The notes under the pieces are model-generated. The model searched no databases, was not told the DNA's origin, and was given only the letters and a program-made list of their open reading frames with translations. A DNA stretch of 64,000 bases from Leptasterias polaris. Its lineage: Eukaryota > Echinodermata > Asteroidea > Forcipulatida > Asteriidae. A program made the translations under genes and the position numbers. Positions 32,351 through 45,646 of the stretch are shown here, one piece after another. Positions within the stretch are counted from its first letter, which is position 1; each line of letters begins with the position of its first letter. The DNA lies in contig JAZGTN010000300.1 in assembly GCA_037783415.1 (NCBI GenBank), positions 310,001 to 374,000 of the forward strand, read 5' to 3'.

Positions 32351-35300
32351 ATGGTTGGTATTTATACATTTATTTGATAAAAGTAGAAATAATGGTGTAC
32401 GTATTTTTGTCTAAATTAAATAGTAAATACTGCGCCGAGCCAAAGTGCTAGCACTGAACATGCCGAAATAGTGTGAAAGAAGGCTAAATAAATTAATGCA
32501 GGTTTTCATGCCGTTGAAAAGACAAGTCGACCTTTTAAAAAAGATATTTGGCTTTGGTAATGTTCTATAGAATTGGAAACATTTGTAATATTTATAGCAG
32601 TTAAAGTACCCATTAAAAAAATGTGTAAGTAAGGCCCCCAAAACTACAATTTTGTTTTAAACACAAAACTTAAATATAATTTAAAAAAATAATTAATTGA
32701 AAAAGAAATTTTTTGCTTTTATTTGTTTGATTGTGCAGTTTGAAAAAGAGGTAAGTTTGATTGTCGAAGTTCCTTGTCAAGTATCATACAAAATTGAACA
32801 AAAATAATAATAACTAAATAGTTTTACTTAATATTCAAATATTTGTAGTTGTACATTGTATTTGTACTTTATATTTGTACATTGAACTTTTGATTTTCCT
32901 CACAGAGTCACACTGATATGTTGAAAGCACTGTGGAAAAAAGTAAAATAAAGTGGAGGTTATTTCTTCCATCTTTTACTTTGAACCCTTTGGCCTTCAGC
33001 ACTGTAAAGGATGTCCAAATGGCTAGCTGTTATGTCATGCTCTAGAATGCAGAAGGTGGTTGGTTTAAATTTCACAAGAGGGTGCCGATAGAATTCATCC
33101 TACAGGACTTTGAAAGCACCCAGCTTACACAGTGCTTTACAGCATTCTCCCTTAACACTGGTCTGCTGGCCAAATGCCAGTTCAAATTTAAACACATGAC
33201 GACCAGTCAAACTTTACTCTGAAGTAGTCCGGCTGGCTAGTTCAGTGTCCCTATTTAATATAAAGTATGGACTGGTAAGCTGACAAACTAGTGAAATGAC
33301 AAGCTAACTGGTCCTGCTGACTGGTAAGCTGACAAACTAGTGAAATGACAAGCTAACTGGTCCTGCTGACTGGTAAGCTGACAAACTAGTGAAATGACAA
33401 GCTAACTGGTCCTGCTGACTGGTAAGCTGACAAACTAGTGAAATGACAAGCTAACTGGTCCTGCTGACTGGTAAGCTGACAAACTAGTGAAATGACAAGC
33501 TAACTGGTCCTGCTGACTGGTAAGCTGACAAACTAGTGAAATGACAAGCTAACTGGTCCTGCTGACTGGTAAGCTGACAAACTAGTGAAATGACAAGCTA
33601 ACTGGTCCTGCTGACTGGTAAGCTGACAAACTAGTGAAATGACAAGCTAACTGGTCCTGCTGACTGGTAAGCTGACAAACTAGTGAAATGACAAGCTAAC
33701 TGGTCCTGCTGACTGCTGGTCACTGAAAAAGTTAAGGGCAAACCCTTTATCTTATATAGGTGGCGCTAAAAACTAAAAATGTCATTTGTATTTATCCCTG
33801 AGATGTAATCTTTGCCTAAGTTTACCTGCCCACTTCTGTTGACTTTTTTTCTTTTCTCTCAGGCTCTTCGTGTATGTGTCACTGGTGCTGCTGGTCAGAT
33901 CGCCTATTCCCTACTGTACTCCATCGCCAAAGGGGATGTGTTCGGAGCTGACCAGGTACAGCAATTTAGGTCTAACATTGAAATGCCCTCATGAGGCTGG
34001 CCACGGGCTGACCACCTTGCTACTAAAAGCAGTAACAATAGACATTTCAGCCAATATAATTATATTAGTCTTGGGTTCATTTTTCCACCTTTTCAGATGT
34101 TTCAACTTAATAATAATAATAATAATAATTAAAACTTGTAAAGCGCCATCTATCTAAGACTAAACTTATTCCGAGGCGCATAAAAAACCAAACAAAAACA
34201 AAAAACAGAAAGAGTAACCAAAAAGATTACAAATTACGTAGCTTAGAAAGAAATAAGAGCACATTGAATAAAACAGATTTACATAAATGTGTCGGCAAAA
34301 ACAAGTGGAAAAAATAACAAACAGATAGTCAATCATAATAAATATTGAACAGGTGAGTTTTTAGCAATGTTTTGAAAATGTCCAGAGACTTTGTAGCTCG
34401 GATATGTAAAGGAAGAGAGTTCCAGAGAGTGGGTGCAGATACAGAAAAAGCGCGAACGCCGTTGGAAGTGGTTGTATTAGGGACAGTTAAAAGAAGTTGG
34501 TTTGTAGAGCGAAGATTGCGAGTTGGCGTATATGGTGAGAGAATTTCTTTGAGATAGGGAGGAGCCCTATCATTCATAGCTTTCCAGGCAAGCAAAATGA
34601 TTTTGAATTTAATTCTTTGACAGACTGGGAGCCAGTGAAGCTGTTTCAACACAGGTGTGATGTGATCATATTTACGTGTTTTAGATAATACCCGAGCAGC
34701 AGCGTTCTGGACATTTTGCAGTTTTTTGATAAGATGCTTGTTAATACCATAAAGCAATGAGTTTCCATTATCAAGCCTGGATGTAATGAAAGCATGTATA
34801 AGGATAGAGGCAGACTTTTTATTGAGGACTTTACGAATGCTGCTAATGTTTCTAATATGGTAAAAAGCAGATTGACAAATTTTCTTCACATGGGATTCCA
34901 TGCACATAGTGTTATCAAACATGATCCCAAGATTGCGAGCATTTGCAGACGATGTAACAGTAGCAGTGCCAATTTGCATCTGGTGATTGATTATTTTGTC
35001 TTGGTTATGTTTAGACGTTATTATGAGCAGTTCCGTTTTATCATCAAATTATTCATCTTTGATTCCCCAACAAATGCAGCCATCATCTTTAAGTTGTGGT
35101 TTATGACGTTGGATGTTTTGAATTCATTGACAAGCCTAGAAATATGAGAGATGGGTGCTTCCATTTGAATTTTGTTGGGACATTTTTATGGGCATCGATT
35201 CAAGGTCAAGTCCAGGGTAACAGAGGCAATGCCTCCCTACGTAATTCCAGGCCTTTGAGCATTCATACTGTTTGGCATTGAAAATTAACCATCCTGAACC

Positions 35301-38300
35301 CTCCTTCAAAATCCAACTGTATGTTTTGTTTGATCCTATGGTTGAGTTACCAAGCAGTGTTGGATTTTGTAAGAGTGAGCAAGGATCCTTGTAAATCACT
35401 CCAGGGAGTTAAGGTTTTAATGTCATGTGTGAAAGTCTGTTCAAACAAATTAGCACTGATTTCATTTTGTAAGATACAAAAGGCCTGATACTTCACAGAA
35501 CCATTTGATGCAATTGTCTATATATCCCTGGTCATTTTGTTGGTGCCCCGCTTAATTTTCCAGTAGATAATGCCAGACCTGATATTCCACGGAGGCAATG
35601 GAGGCAGTTGCTTCTATACACCTGGCCATTGCCTTGGTGCTCCTTGAAATGCTCCATTAGAAATCTATCGTTTTCTCATTAAAGTGCCCATTACCAAGGA
35701 GAAACTACTGCCTTGCCCTTTCCAGAACAAGGTATCAGGCCTGCATATATGAGAACACCTCTAAGACTGATATGGCTAGTCTTGTTTATGACACTTGTGA
35801 TGAGTCTTGTTAGTGGAATCATTAGCATATAGATGATGTGACCTCTGACGTCATTTGAAAATCATAACATGATGCACGCGCATGTCGCCGGGCAAAACCT
35901 TTGTGTACTTGACAGCCAGCTAGAAAGTACACGCAATATTACCATGACTACGCGTCTTTTTGCCCGGCGGAACAGGACTTGGACAACAGACTTGTCAACA
36001 GAGGGCGGTTTGAATGTAAACAGAGGTCACATCGTCTATAGTTGACCTTGAAATGACTGAGGACTGCAAGCCCACACCATGCTTTAAGGATAATTTAAAG
36101 TATTTATTATTTCTTAGCAACTGGAGCTTCTGCTGTTGGATATCCCTCCAATGATGTCAGTGGTTGAGGGCGTGAAGATGGAGCTCAGTGATTGCTCTCT
36201 TCCACTTCTAAAAGGTAAGACTAAGTATTGAAGCAGCCGTTAAGATGTTCATAGTTTGATCTTAGCTTGATGTTCATGTAGGTGGAACAATCTGCTTAAA
36301 AAACTAAAACTGTGCATAGTCCTTATGTAGAAAGTCAACATCATTAAACCCTTACAAACCCCATATGCATCTCACTGGCACCCTAGGAGAAGGTAAAAGA
36401 ACAGCATGCCAAGTGTTTAAGAACTAGTTGTTATTATTATTGTTGGCAGGCTGTTCATCAAAGTATGTGTTGGAAAAACACTAGCCTGCAGAATATCCGG
36501 TTGTGGGATTAAGGCATAGCAGGACTGGAATTACAAATGTGTATGTTTGCCATAGCCTCTGTTGCCCTTGTCTTGGTCTTTGTGCCCCTTCTGAAATGTC
36601 CCATAGACTTTAAGATTTTACAATGTAAAGTGCCTTTTGCAATGTGAAAATGTCCTTGCCCCCTTGAAGGTGAAATTCCAGGCTTGAAAAGTGCTGAAAC
36701 TGCTGGACTCTTGCCTGTTGTCCAATGGGTCTGATGAGTCCTGTGATGAATTCAATGAGGCATAAAGATGACCAACTGGAACTGGATCACAAAAAGTAGC
36801 TAAGCATGTAAAGATTAGGCTTAATACAAGAATAAGGTTGTCGACCAAAATACCACTTCACATGTACCATCTGTTACTGGTATCCTGCTCATAATTTGCT
36901 CAGCAGAAAATTGTTGCTATTTTCTGCATAAGCAGCTCTATGAAATTGGGCCCTGTACAGCTTGTTGCATTTCCCATGGTTATATGGATGTATTATTAAC
37001 CAAACATGTTGCCTCTTTTACAGATGTTGTAGCAACTGCTGACTACAAAGAAGCATTTCTAAATGCAGATGTGGCCATCTTGGTCGGTGCCATGCCAAGG
37101 AAGCAAGGGATGGAGCGCAAAGACCTTCTGAAGGCAAATGCTAAGATCTTTGAGGGTCAGGGCAAGGCTATTGACCAGTATGCCAAGAAAACCATCAAGG
37201 TATTGTACGTCCCAAAAGTTGTCAAAACCTACCTATTACCCCTAAATTACTCCTCAAAAGCTAGTTTTTTTGGGGGGGGGGGGGGGGGTGGGGGTGCATA
37301 GTGTAACAAATTTAGTAAACAGGTAACAAGGTACTATCAAGGAATGAATTTTTTCTGTAAAATAAATAAAGTGGTAGTGCTGGAAAAAAACCCAGTATTT
37401 ATAGGTTTGTCTCATTACCATTCCTTTATAAAAGCGTAACATTTGTTTTGTTTTTTAACACTTCATGCCTGCCATCACTGCAAATTAGTTCAAAAGCCAC
37501 TCAGTGCCTCTGTAGAGAGGTTTTCTGAAGTGCATGTTCTACAGTCTTATGCCATCTGTTTAAAGATGGCATAAAATGGAGGGTTTTCCATTTCTGTAAC
37601 CGGATGAATGACTCTTCATTTCTTCATTCAGGTCCTTGTCGTCGGCAACCCAGCAAACACTAACTGTCTGATCACCAAGACATGTGCACCATCAATCCCC
37701 GCCGCCAACTTCTCCTGCCTCACTCGCCTGGACCAAAACAGGGCTCAATTTCAGGTGAGATGATTTACATGTTGAACAGGAAATGACATCATTTTGTAGA
37801 CAAAAGGAAGTTAACTGGTTGTTGGGAGGGGTTTGTTTAATCCTTTGGAGACCATAGCGGCCAGAAACGGCTTGTACCAAAATGCCCATAGCAGCGGCAA
37901 ATGGCTGCAAGATTTGCAAAAGTACTTAAGGTTACCATCATAAAAACATGTGTGGGAAAAAGTGAAGGGAAAGAAATATGACGTCATCTTAAACCCTTAC
38001 CCTAACAAATCCTTCTATATCCTCTTGGCCCAAATGAAGGACTGAGGGCTGTATGCACAAACAACAATTGCTTATCACTGGGTCAGGCTTTCCAATCTTA
38101 TCTTATCTTATCTTATCTTAGTCCAAACAATTTGGTGTTAAGTGACAAATAAGAGGAGGGTATCGGAGGATTTGGGTCACCCATAGGCTAGTGGGCCTAG
38201 GGAGTAAGGATTAACCTGAAGTTATTGAAACCATGCATTTTTGTTGTTGGTAACTTCGTTCAATCGGTTGATTTACTGTTTAAATGGGTTTTTTACTGAA

Positions 38301-40187
38301 GAACAATCCAAAAATATTGGTAGTTCATTTGCCATGTAAATATGAAAACTTAAACCTTTATCCCAACAATTCCCTGAAGGTGGCAAGCAGGGTTGGCGTT
38401 CCCTGTGACAAGGTGCGCAACGTCATCATCTGGGGTAACCACTCCGCTACGCAGTTCCCCGATGTCAGCCAAGCTGTAGTGGTCACCAACGAGCGAACAC
38501 CAGTCTACGCTGCCGTCAAGGATGATGCCTGGCTCAAGGGAGACTTCATCTCTGTAAGTTCTTATCTAAGGAGCCCAAATTACTAGCCTGTAAAATTATT
38601 ATACTTACGCCAATTCTAAGTAACAACAAAAACCACTTTAATGAGACACATTATGTTTTGAAAGTGCAGCACTTTTAGTTGTAACAGCTGAGATGATAAA
38701 GGAAAATAAATCTTCATTTGAACTATCATCCGTGCAACTTCAATTGAGTTAAAAATGCTTTCCTTTTTGAGACCTTGCTACATGATGTCCCAAAGTTTCT
38801 GACATGCATTTCTATTTGTGCTGAAATTTTGCCATCATTTTGTTGTTCGTTCATTTAACAGACCATACAAACTCGTGGTGCTGCTGTTATTGCTGCCAGG
38901 AAGTTGTCCAGTGCAATGTCTGCAGCCAAGGCCATCGGAGATCACATGCACGATTGGTGGTTTGGCACCCAGCCGGTGAGTTCCGTGGGGTTAACCAGAG
39001 GTGTGTCTGGACACCCCGTTTTGAATGTGTACACCCTACTTTATTTCTTGTTTACATATCCCAGCAATGGACACCTTACATATGACGTCACAAGCTCAAA
39101 TGCAACCTCATTTTCCATGGGTGTATGATCTCCTTGTGCCTCCCCCCCCCCCCCCCAGCATGCCTTGCTTGATCATAACCCCCTGGATTATTGCTAAATG
39201 TGCAAAGAAATGGCAGAGTTTAATAAGGCCTATGATATTTAATAATGTTTTGAGTTGTGTAAAGATTCAAGCTCATTGGCTTAAAACCAACAGTTGAAAT
39301 GTGTAGTCTTTGTGACTACAAGATTTTCTTACTTTTGTAATGCACATAATTTAGCTTTTGTCGTTAACTTAAGGTTAAAGGTGCTGTATATGTTTGGTAA
39401 TTGGAGCCTACTGATTGTGTTAATCCTATATAAATGTAGGTATATACAATAAAACTAACCTGTGAAATTTTCACTTCAAAAGGTGGTAGCGTTTTTGAGA
39501 TATCACCGAAAAACAAATATTTCCACGCAGGAAATATATTCCCATGGCCATAACGCTTCTCAGATTCAAATTTTGGGGAATAAAAAGTGATATATTTTTC
39601 CACAACCGTATTACTTCGAAATTAAAAGTTTCTCAAAATTAATTATACTACCCAAAGCTGCTGTACTTCTTACCAAGTAAGTTTTTATTGCCATTAATTT
39701 TCAGAGTCCATTACCAAACGTATACAGACCCTTTAAGGCAATGCTCCCTTCTTTTTGGATACAAGTTTTAAAAACTTGTAGATTTCCCTGCAGGTCAACC
39801 TTTGGTTGCTAACTCGCCAAGGAAATATTTACTAAAAAAGATCAGGAATCATTATAAGTATATCATTTTTTTAAGTCTACATTGTGATAAAATAATAGCA
39901 TGGTATGAAAAATATTGTATCTCCACCATGCGAAGCCTGCAATTGTTTCATCATTGCACAATAATTGTTCTTTACAGGATGAGTGGGTTTCCATGGGTGT
40001 ATTCAGTGATGGCTCGTACGGAATACCAGAAGGTCTCATCTACAGCTACCCTGTCAAGATCAGCGGCAAAGAGTGGTCCATCGTTCAGGGGATGGAGATC
40101 AGTGACTTTGCCCGGGAGAAAATGGACGCGACAGCCAAGGAGCTGTCTGAGGAGAAAGAAGCTGCATTGTCTTTCCTCAGCCAATGA
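32351..40187 (+). CDS. MDH1: Cytosolic malate dehydrogenase (8 exons)
   Basis: Secure exons: 33863-33955, 36118-36214, 37024-37199, 37632-37754, 38380-38553, 38862-38975 and 39978-40187, 328 codons ending at TGA 40185-40187. The start is inferred: ATG at 32351-32353 just before a GT fits the phase-0 acceptor of exon 2 and gives [12 protein letters not shown]1 interconverts malate and oxaloacetate with NAD in the malate-aspartate shuttle. Visible motifs are the NAD-binding [26 protein letters not shown] with substrate arginines, [20 protein letters not shown], the catalytic histidine in [13 protein letters not shown], and [12 protein letters not shown]. Length matches the cytosolic family (334 aa in human); there is no mitochondrial presequence. 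The introns hold a 49-bp minisatellite, a LINE and two MITEs. Confidence 0.95.
33271..33711 (+). repeat. Minisatellite, exactly 9 copies of 49 bp
   Basis: The unit starts ACTGGTAAGCTGACAAACTA. The array is 441 bp long, and the copies read as virtually identical, indicating very recent expansion or homogenisation. It ends 151 bp before MDH1 exon 2, in intron 1. Each unit contains GGTAAG, a donor-like sequence. Confidence 0.95.
34097..35130 (-). mobile_element. CR1/L2-like LINE, 3' fragment
   Basis: The minus-strand open frame, at least 34979-34329 and in frame upstream to about 35060 (DDKTELLI), encodes the C-terminal part of a non-LTR retrotransposon polyprotein: [57 protein letters not shown]. 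The 3' end has a GGCGCTTTACAAG motif and an (ATT)n tail at 34108-34130. The catalytic RT core is missing (5' truncation). It is inserted in MDH1 intron 2. Confidence 0.88.
35828..36040. mobile_element. MITE with 20-bp inverted ends, 213 bp
   Basis: TATAGATGATGTGACCTCTG (35828-35847) pairs with 36021-36040 with one mismatch. A second inner pair, GCCGGGCAAAA/TTTTTGCCCGGC, lies at about 35888 and 35961. Noncoding, in MDH1 intron 2, 77 bp before exon 3. Confidence 0.75.
36215..37023. other. MDH1 intron 3
   Basis: Includes a minus-strand copy of the dispersed repeat at about 36871-36953. Nothing else recognised. Confidence 0.55.
39375..39736. mobile_element. TTAA-flanked MITE (362 bp), copy B
   Basis: It begins TTAAAGGTGCTGTATATGTT and ends with AACGTATACAGACCCTTTAA at a TTAA site. 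Related to 3203-3546 in reverse orientation. It lies in MDH1 intron 7. Confidence 0.8.
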
Positions 40188-40208
40188 CTCCAACAATCAC
40201 AACTGTGA
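40185..40208 (+). other. MDH1: Possible stop-codon readthrough extension of MDH1 ending Ser-Gln-Leu
   Basis: The stop TGA is followed by CTC and then in frame by CAA CAA TCA CAA CTG and a second TGA (40206-40208). Readthrough would add X-LQQSQL. Vertebrate MDH1 makes a peroxisomal form by reading through UGA-CUA to a C-terminal targeting tripeptide. Here the context is UGA-CUC, one base off, and SQL is only a near-consensus PTS1. Inference from pattern and known family biology. Confidence 0.4.
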
Positions 40209-43200
40209 AGAAAACACTGCATTCTAGTTGGTCAATCCCCCTTCCCTTCCCCCCATCCCTTCCCCCTGAAGGTTAATTATACAGCTTCACATAGTTTGCC
40301 AGGTTTCAGAAGATCATGGCCATAATATAAACTTGGGTTTAGTGGCAGAATAAGATATTATTTTTAGAAATAGGACATATTGAATTTGCTTGAAGTGGTG
40401 TTAGTTCAACACTTGAGAGTCAATATGTTTTGCTTTTCACAGCGGGCATTCGATTCAATTCAAAGTAACATTTATTTCCACATTAGCATTCGTAGTAAGA
40501 AGACACAATGACTTTGATAATGCAGAGGCATGTTCCAAAAATCAGGGCTTGTCAAGGAACAGCTTGTATACAAAACAAGAACTTAAAAAAAAAAAACCAA
40601 ACTAATCAAAGACGACCAAACTAAACTGAAACCAGTGATTGCATTGTTCAGATACCAGCACAAAGAAAACCACTTCCATCTTAACCTGTGTAATCAATTG
40701 CAGAGGATTGAGTGTAGACTGTTGACATTAAGTCTTTAAAATTGAACCATATATCCGTTCCATTGAAGTTGCTGGTAGGAATCACAAAATGCTTCAATAG
40801 TTCAATATTGATGTCTACTTTACAGTATTTCAAATTCCCTGGTTTATTTGTTTGCATGGTTTGAGACATTTTGAATGAATGAGTTAGAATTCTCCACTTA
40901 GGATTGAAGGGTGAAGGTCGTTTCACCTAAAAATTGTTCTGAAATGTCATATGCTTGCTTCAAACAGAGAAATAATAGATCCTGGAGAATGCTGGGCCAC
41001 ATCAATGGCTGTGCAAGTTCAGTGTGAGGCAAGTGTTTGTTCACAGCCATTTTGGCTGTTGGCAAAATTCAGCTTTCCCATAGTAGACAGGGCCAACAAT
41101 TAAGCTCAGTACTTGATTTCTAAGGCTCCGGATATAATGCAAACGCGTTATACTTTTTCAAATTTTCTTAAAGTTATAAGTCACCCTTCCCCTCCCTACC
41201 CCATGTGTTTTCTGCAGTTGTGAATGCCATTTGATTTGCAGCTTCCTTCCCCCCAAATAAGTGTTTTCTTTTTCTCTATTGGGTTCTGTCAATTATGGTA
41301 AACATTTAACTCCATGGCAAGAAATGCATGTCAAGACTGGTGTGCACTTTAGATTTGATACAACTCAAAAGAAGAAGAGAAAAAACTGGTTTTTATTCTT
41401 TTCCTTATGAGGAAAACTCATTGAAAGTCCTTGCATTACTGAACTGCAAGAAATGTCTCTGATCATTTCAATCATCAGAGCAATAATAACATCCTTAGTC
41501 CAAAATTACCTAAAATTGTATATGATTTGGTAAATTGGTTCCATGGTTGAGGTATTAACATTCAAAGAATTGCTAGTTCTGATCAATGACCATCTGTTGT
41601 GTACTTGGCAAAGATCGATTGATTTATTGATTTGTTAGTTCAGTGGCTAATTGATGACTAATTATACTCTGCTGCTAGGTGGTAGATTTATTTATGTACC
41701 TATATGCTGTTGTGTGCTCAAACTCAACAAGTCATGCTATGTATGACTATTTCACTGCCGATGTACCTCATCCAAGATGGTTCGATGGCTATCTCAGGAC
41801 TGTGTATCAACTGGTTCATCATACACTCTCTATAATCAGCTTCAAGCTCTTTCACCAATAAAGAGAAAGACCCATTACATACACACATGCAATAGCTGAG
41901 TTAGGAAATAAAAACCGTACACACAGGAGTGCCTCTAATACAGCTGTCAATCAATGAGGCGCCATCTGTTTAGGTCAATGAGGGCGCTGCATGAGCTTGT
42001 GATGTCATGATGCAATGGGTGGATATAACTTGTTTTCCTGATCAAAATTTCCACTGTTTGCTATTTTCTCAAAATGTGATCACTGGCAAGTTAATTAAAT
42101 TTATCGCAAACAGTCGAATGGTATTGCTGTTCAGATTGATTGTATGTGTAGTGTACCAAGTTGTACATGTACATGTTTCATGCCAGATACAGAGCTTCCA
42201 ACTCTCCCTGATTCTGCAGAAAGTTCCCTGAAAATAATCCACTCTTTCCTTATTCTGAGGAACAAATTTCAAAATCTCCCTGATTATGGAAACTGTTTCC
42301 TTATCATGTTAAATAACTTCCTGATTGTTGTAGAAAGTTTCCCTGCTTGCACGATGTGAAGTGATACTTCATTCTTGCAATGGCAAGACATTTTTGGTGA
42401 AGGGCACTCTACAAGTGACATTGACATTTGTACTGGAACATTTCATGGGGCACCAAGGCAATGATCATGGGTATGGAGGCAGTGTCCACTGTAATTCCAT
42501 TTTCATCCAATATAATTCAAGGACATAAATTAGATTCAAACATTGTGTTTTATACTCGACTTTTATTTGGGAAGTATTATCTAATTTGTTTAAGTCCTTA
42601 GTATCATATCAAGGCAGTGAAAAAAACCTGATGTAATAATTTAGTTAAGTTGTGAAGAGTGAGAAGAAAAATAGCCCAGCACTTCCTTTAGGAACGTAAT
42701 CAATAATATGTGAATTAACTTGTTTATAAAACTTAAAGATGTCAATTGTGTGCAGTGAAAGATGCCAATAAAAGTAATACAATTATACTGTAGAAGATTT
42801 TCGTTGTACTTTGTATATTTGATATGTTTATATAATTTCTTGTTCAAATATTTAAAAAATGTAAACCATTTTTATAAGGGACTTGAAAATTGGAAACAAA
42901 GAGATTATGTGTTAACATGGAGATCTTCCTCCATGGTGTGACCCACTTTTTGAGGAATTTGAACAATCTACATTTTCTGAGAAAATATTGATAATTTTTA
43001 TGGGGAGTGGTTGTGTTGGGGTGAGGGGAATTCCTCCTTCAGGCTTTACTTGTGTAAAAGTTTGTTTCTAGTTTGAAAAAAATCATGAGAATTTCTCCAG
43101 TACCAGCAGTTTCATAATTTAAATCTGACAGAATAAAAACATTGACTAATTACAAGAATAATTCAGCAATATAGATGATAATGATAATTTCCTTTGAGAA

Positions 43201-43874
43201 TTGAAACATTTGGTGATTGAAGTATATAAAAGCCATGTTAAAAACCCAATTCATCACGTTCAATACAAAAATATGCATAGTCAATCATAAGAACTGAATG
43301 TATTATTGTAAAACATACCATCACTATTATTTTTTGTTTACCCGCAATATAAGTCGAAAGTGACGTGATCATCATTTGGACGAGTACAAGATGTATGGTA
43401 CCTAGTATTCATTACGGTAGTTGAACTAACAGAATATTCACTGAAGTGTAGGTACCTTACTAGACGGCGGCTTCACCGTAGGCAGCAGGCTGGTTGTGTG
43501 AACGTTGAAATTGTAGTTCGGAATTTACGCTGTGTACAACCATAGAGAAATAGATCAAAAGTAAGTAAACGTTTAATTACTATATTAAGAATTGTTTCAT
43601 TCTTAGAACTGCTTAGTTTATACTTCCGTTTCAGCGAAATAGCTCCTGTCTACCTGCCTGCTAGCTACAAGCACACCATAGCAAATCGGCTCACACTGAG
43701 CAGCATACCTCCATCATCCATGCACTGTGATTGTGTCACAAAGTGCACACACACAAATATCTGAATTTAATATTACACAACTGAACTTACGTTAATAATA
43801 AGTATTATAGTATTATTAGTAATATTAATAAAAAGTCAAAATCATAAAAATAAGCAATTTTCGGAAGTATGATG
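40209..43874 (+). other. MDH1 3'UTR and intergenic region
   Basis: The first good AATAAA is at 41857-41862; later ones occur near 42766 and 43124. A TTTATTTCCA-type repeat end is near 40470. A stretch at about 43440-43560 ending in a donor-like AAAAGTAAGT could be a noncoding first exon, but nothing proves it. No protein gene is seen. Confidence 0.45.
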
Positions 43875-44039
43875 GTCTTGACATAGACCCAGTAACTGGG
43901 GCGCTATACTCCTTTTTTCGAAATTTTGACATCATCGGTCGTATCTAGCGCCCCAGGTTATTGTTGTATGTGACCAAACTCTCTGCAATGTTTGGATGCA
44001 TTATTACCTGTCATAACATCTATGATTAATGTATCTTTG

Positions 44040-45645
44040 TCGACAGGGCAGTTCCCTGCTCTATGGAGGGTTGCACTTGTTAAACCACTGTTGAAAAAGT
44101 CTGGTACTGGAACAGATTTCAGTAATTTGAGGCCTATTAAAAAGTATTAGTAATCTTCAGTATATTTCGAAGTTGGTAGAAGGCGCTGCAACCCAACAAA
44201 TCCTTGAGCACCTCGATTTTCACTCACTCTTGCCATTCAACCAATCAGCTTATCGAAAATTTTATAGTACTGAGACACACTCCTTAGAATCAAAAGTGAT
44301 CTTTTAATGTCAATGGATGACCAGAAGATTAGCCTATTGCTCTTACTTGACTCATATTCCTTCCTCCATGCTTGACTTGAGCGGTGCTTTTGACACCATT
44401 GACCATCTGTGTCTGTTACAAACCTTGAAAACCCATTTCTGGATCAATGGTAAAGTTCTTGCATGGATTGAATCTTACTTGGCTGATAGAAAACAGACAG
44501 TTGAAATTGATGATATTGAATCAGATGTGTTCAAGGTACCCTTCGGTGTCCCTCAAGGGTCACGTTTAGGCCCCCTATTGTTTACAATGTACACAAGCAG
44601 ACTCCTCACAAATATTCAAAAGAAGTTCCCTATTATTACTTGTCATTGCTACGCAGATGACACACAAGTATATATTTGTCATTCTGTCCTAACACACCAA
44701 ATGAAGAATACTGTATCAGTGTATTAGAAAAATGCATTGAGTACATTAGAACCTGGATGTTACAAAACAAACTGATGTTGAATGATAGGAAAACGGAACT
44801 GTTAGTTATTGGCACTACACCAGGTATCTAAGTTCAAGTCAAACGGTATATCAGTAGGTGACACTGCTATAATACCATCCCATAACGTAAGAAACTTAGG
44901 AGTGTTATTTGATACTCAGTTGAACATGGAATCACAAATTATTAGTGTATGTAAATCAGCATATTACATGATTTATAATCTGAGGCGCATTCGTAAATAC
45001 TTTGATCAAGATAGCATGAAAACTGTCGTCCACGCATGCATTACGAGTAAATTAGACTATTGTAATAGTCTATTGTATGGATTACCAAACTTACAGATAG
45101 CAAAGTTGCAACGGGTTCAAAATACATGTGCAAGATTGATTTGTAATCTCCCTAAATTTGCTCATGTAACACCACTGTTAAGAGAATTACATTGGTTGCC
45201 TATACGTCAAAGAATTGAATTTAAGATGTTAATGATAGTTTATAAAGCGCTTAATGGTCAAGCTCCTAGTTATATTACTGAATTATTGGATTTTAAATCT
45301 CAAACCCATGGTCATAATCTTCGTAGTACACAAGACACATTGGCATTGAAGATCCCCCAAATTAGAACAAAAGTAACCTTAGGTGATCGATCATTTCTTT
45401 GTGCAGCTCCTAGATTATGGAATAAGCTACCTGTGGACATTAGAAAGTCTCAATCATTAGATGGCTTTAAATTTAAAGTAAAAACCTATTTGTTTTAAAC
45501 ATAGATTTAATTATATTATGTTCATGCTTTGAATTGTATAGCATTGTGTAGTGGTATAGCATCTAAGAGCTCTTGAAGCGCAGTAGAATATATAAACATA
45601 GTTTCTGCGCTCTACAAATGATTTATTATTATTATTATTATTATT
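44040..45645 (+). pseudogene. Degraded CR1/L2-like LINE nested in the inverted-repeat element
   Basis: Reverse-transcriptase remnants in several frames: FPALWRVALVKPLLKKSGTG near 44050, DLSGAFDTIDH, GVPQGSRLGPLLF and CYADDTQVY (the catalytic YADD) between 44350 and 44680, then NVRNLGVLFD, SKLDYCNSLLYGLP, LQRVQNTCARL, LRELHWLPIRQRI and LWNKLPVDIR up to 45498. Frameshifts and stops break it. The 3' end has GCGCTCTACAAATG and an (ATT)n tail at about 45622-45646. Confidence 0.88.
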
Positions 45646-45646
45646 A

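Noticed and set aside
34329..34979. 216-aa minus-strand frame as a host gene
   Set aside because: Its motifs and the (ATT)n 3' tail identify it as the C-terminal part of a 5'-truncated LINE.
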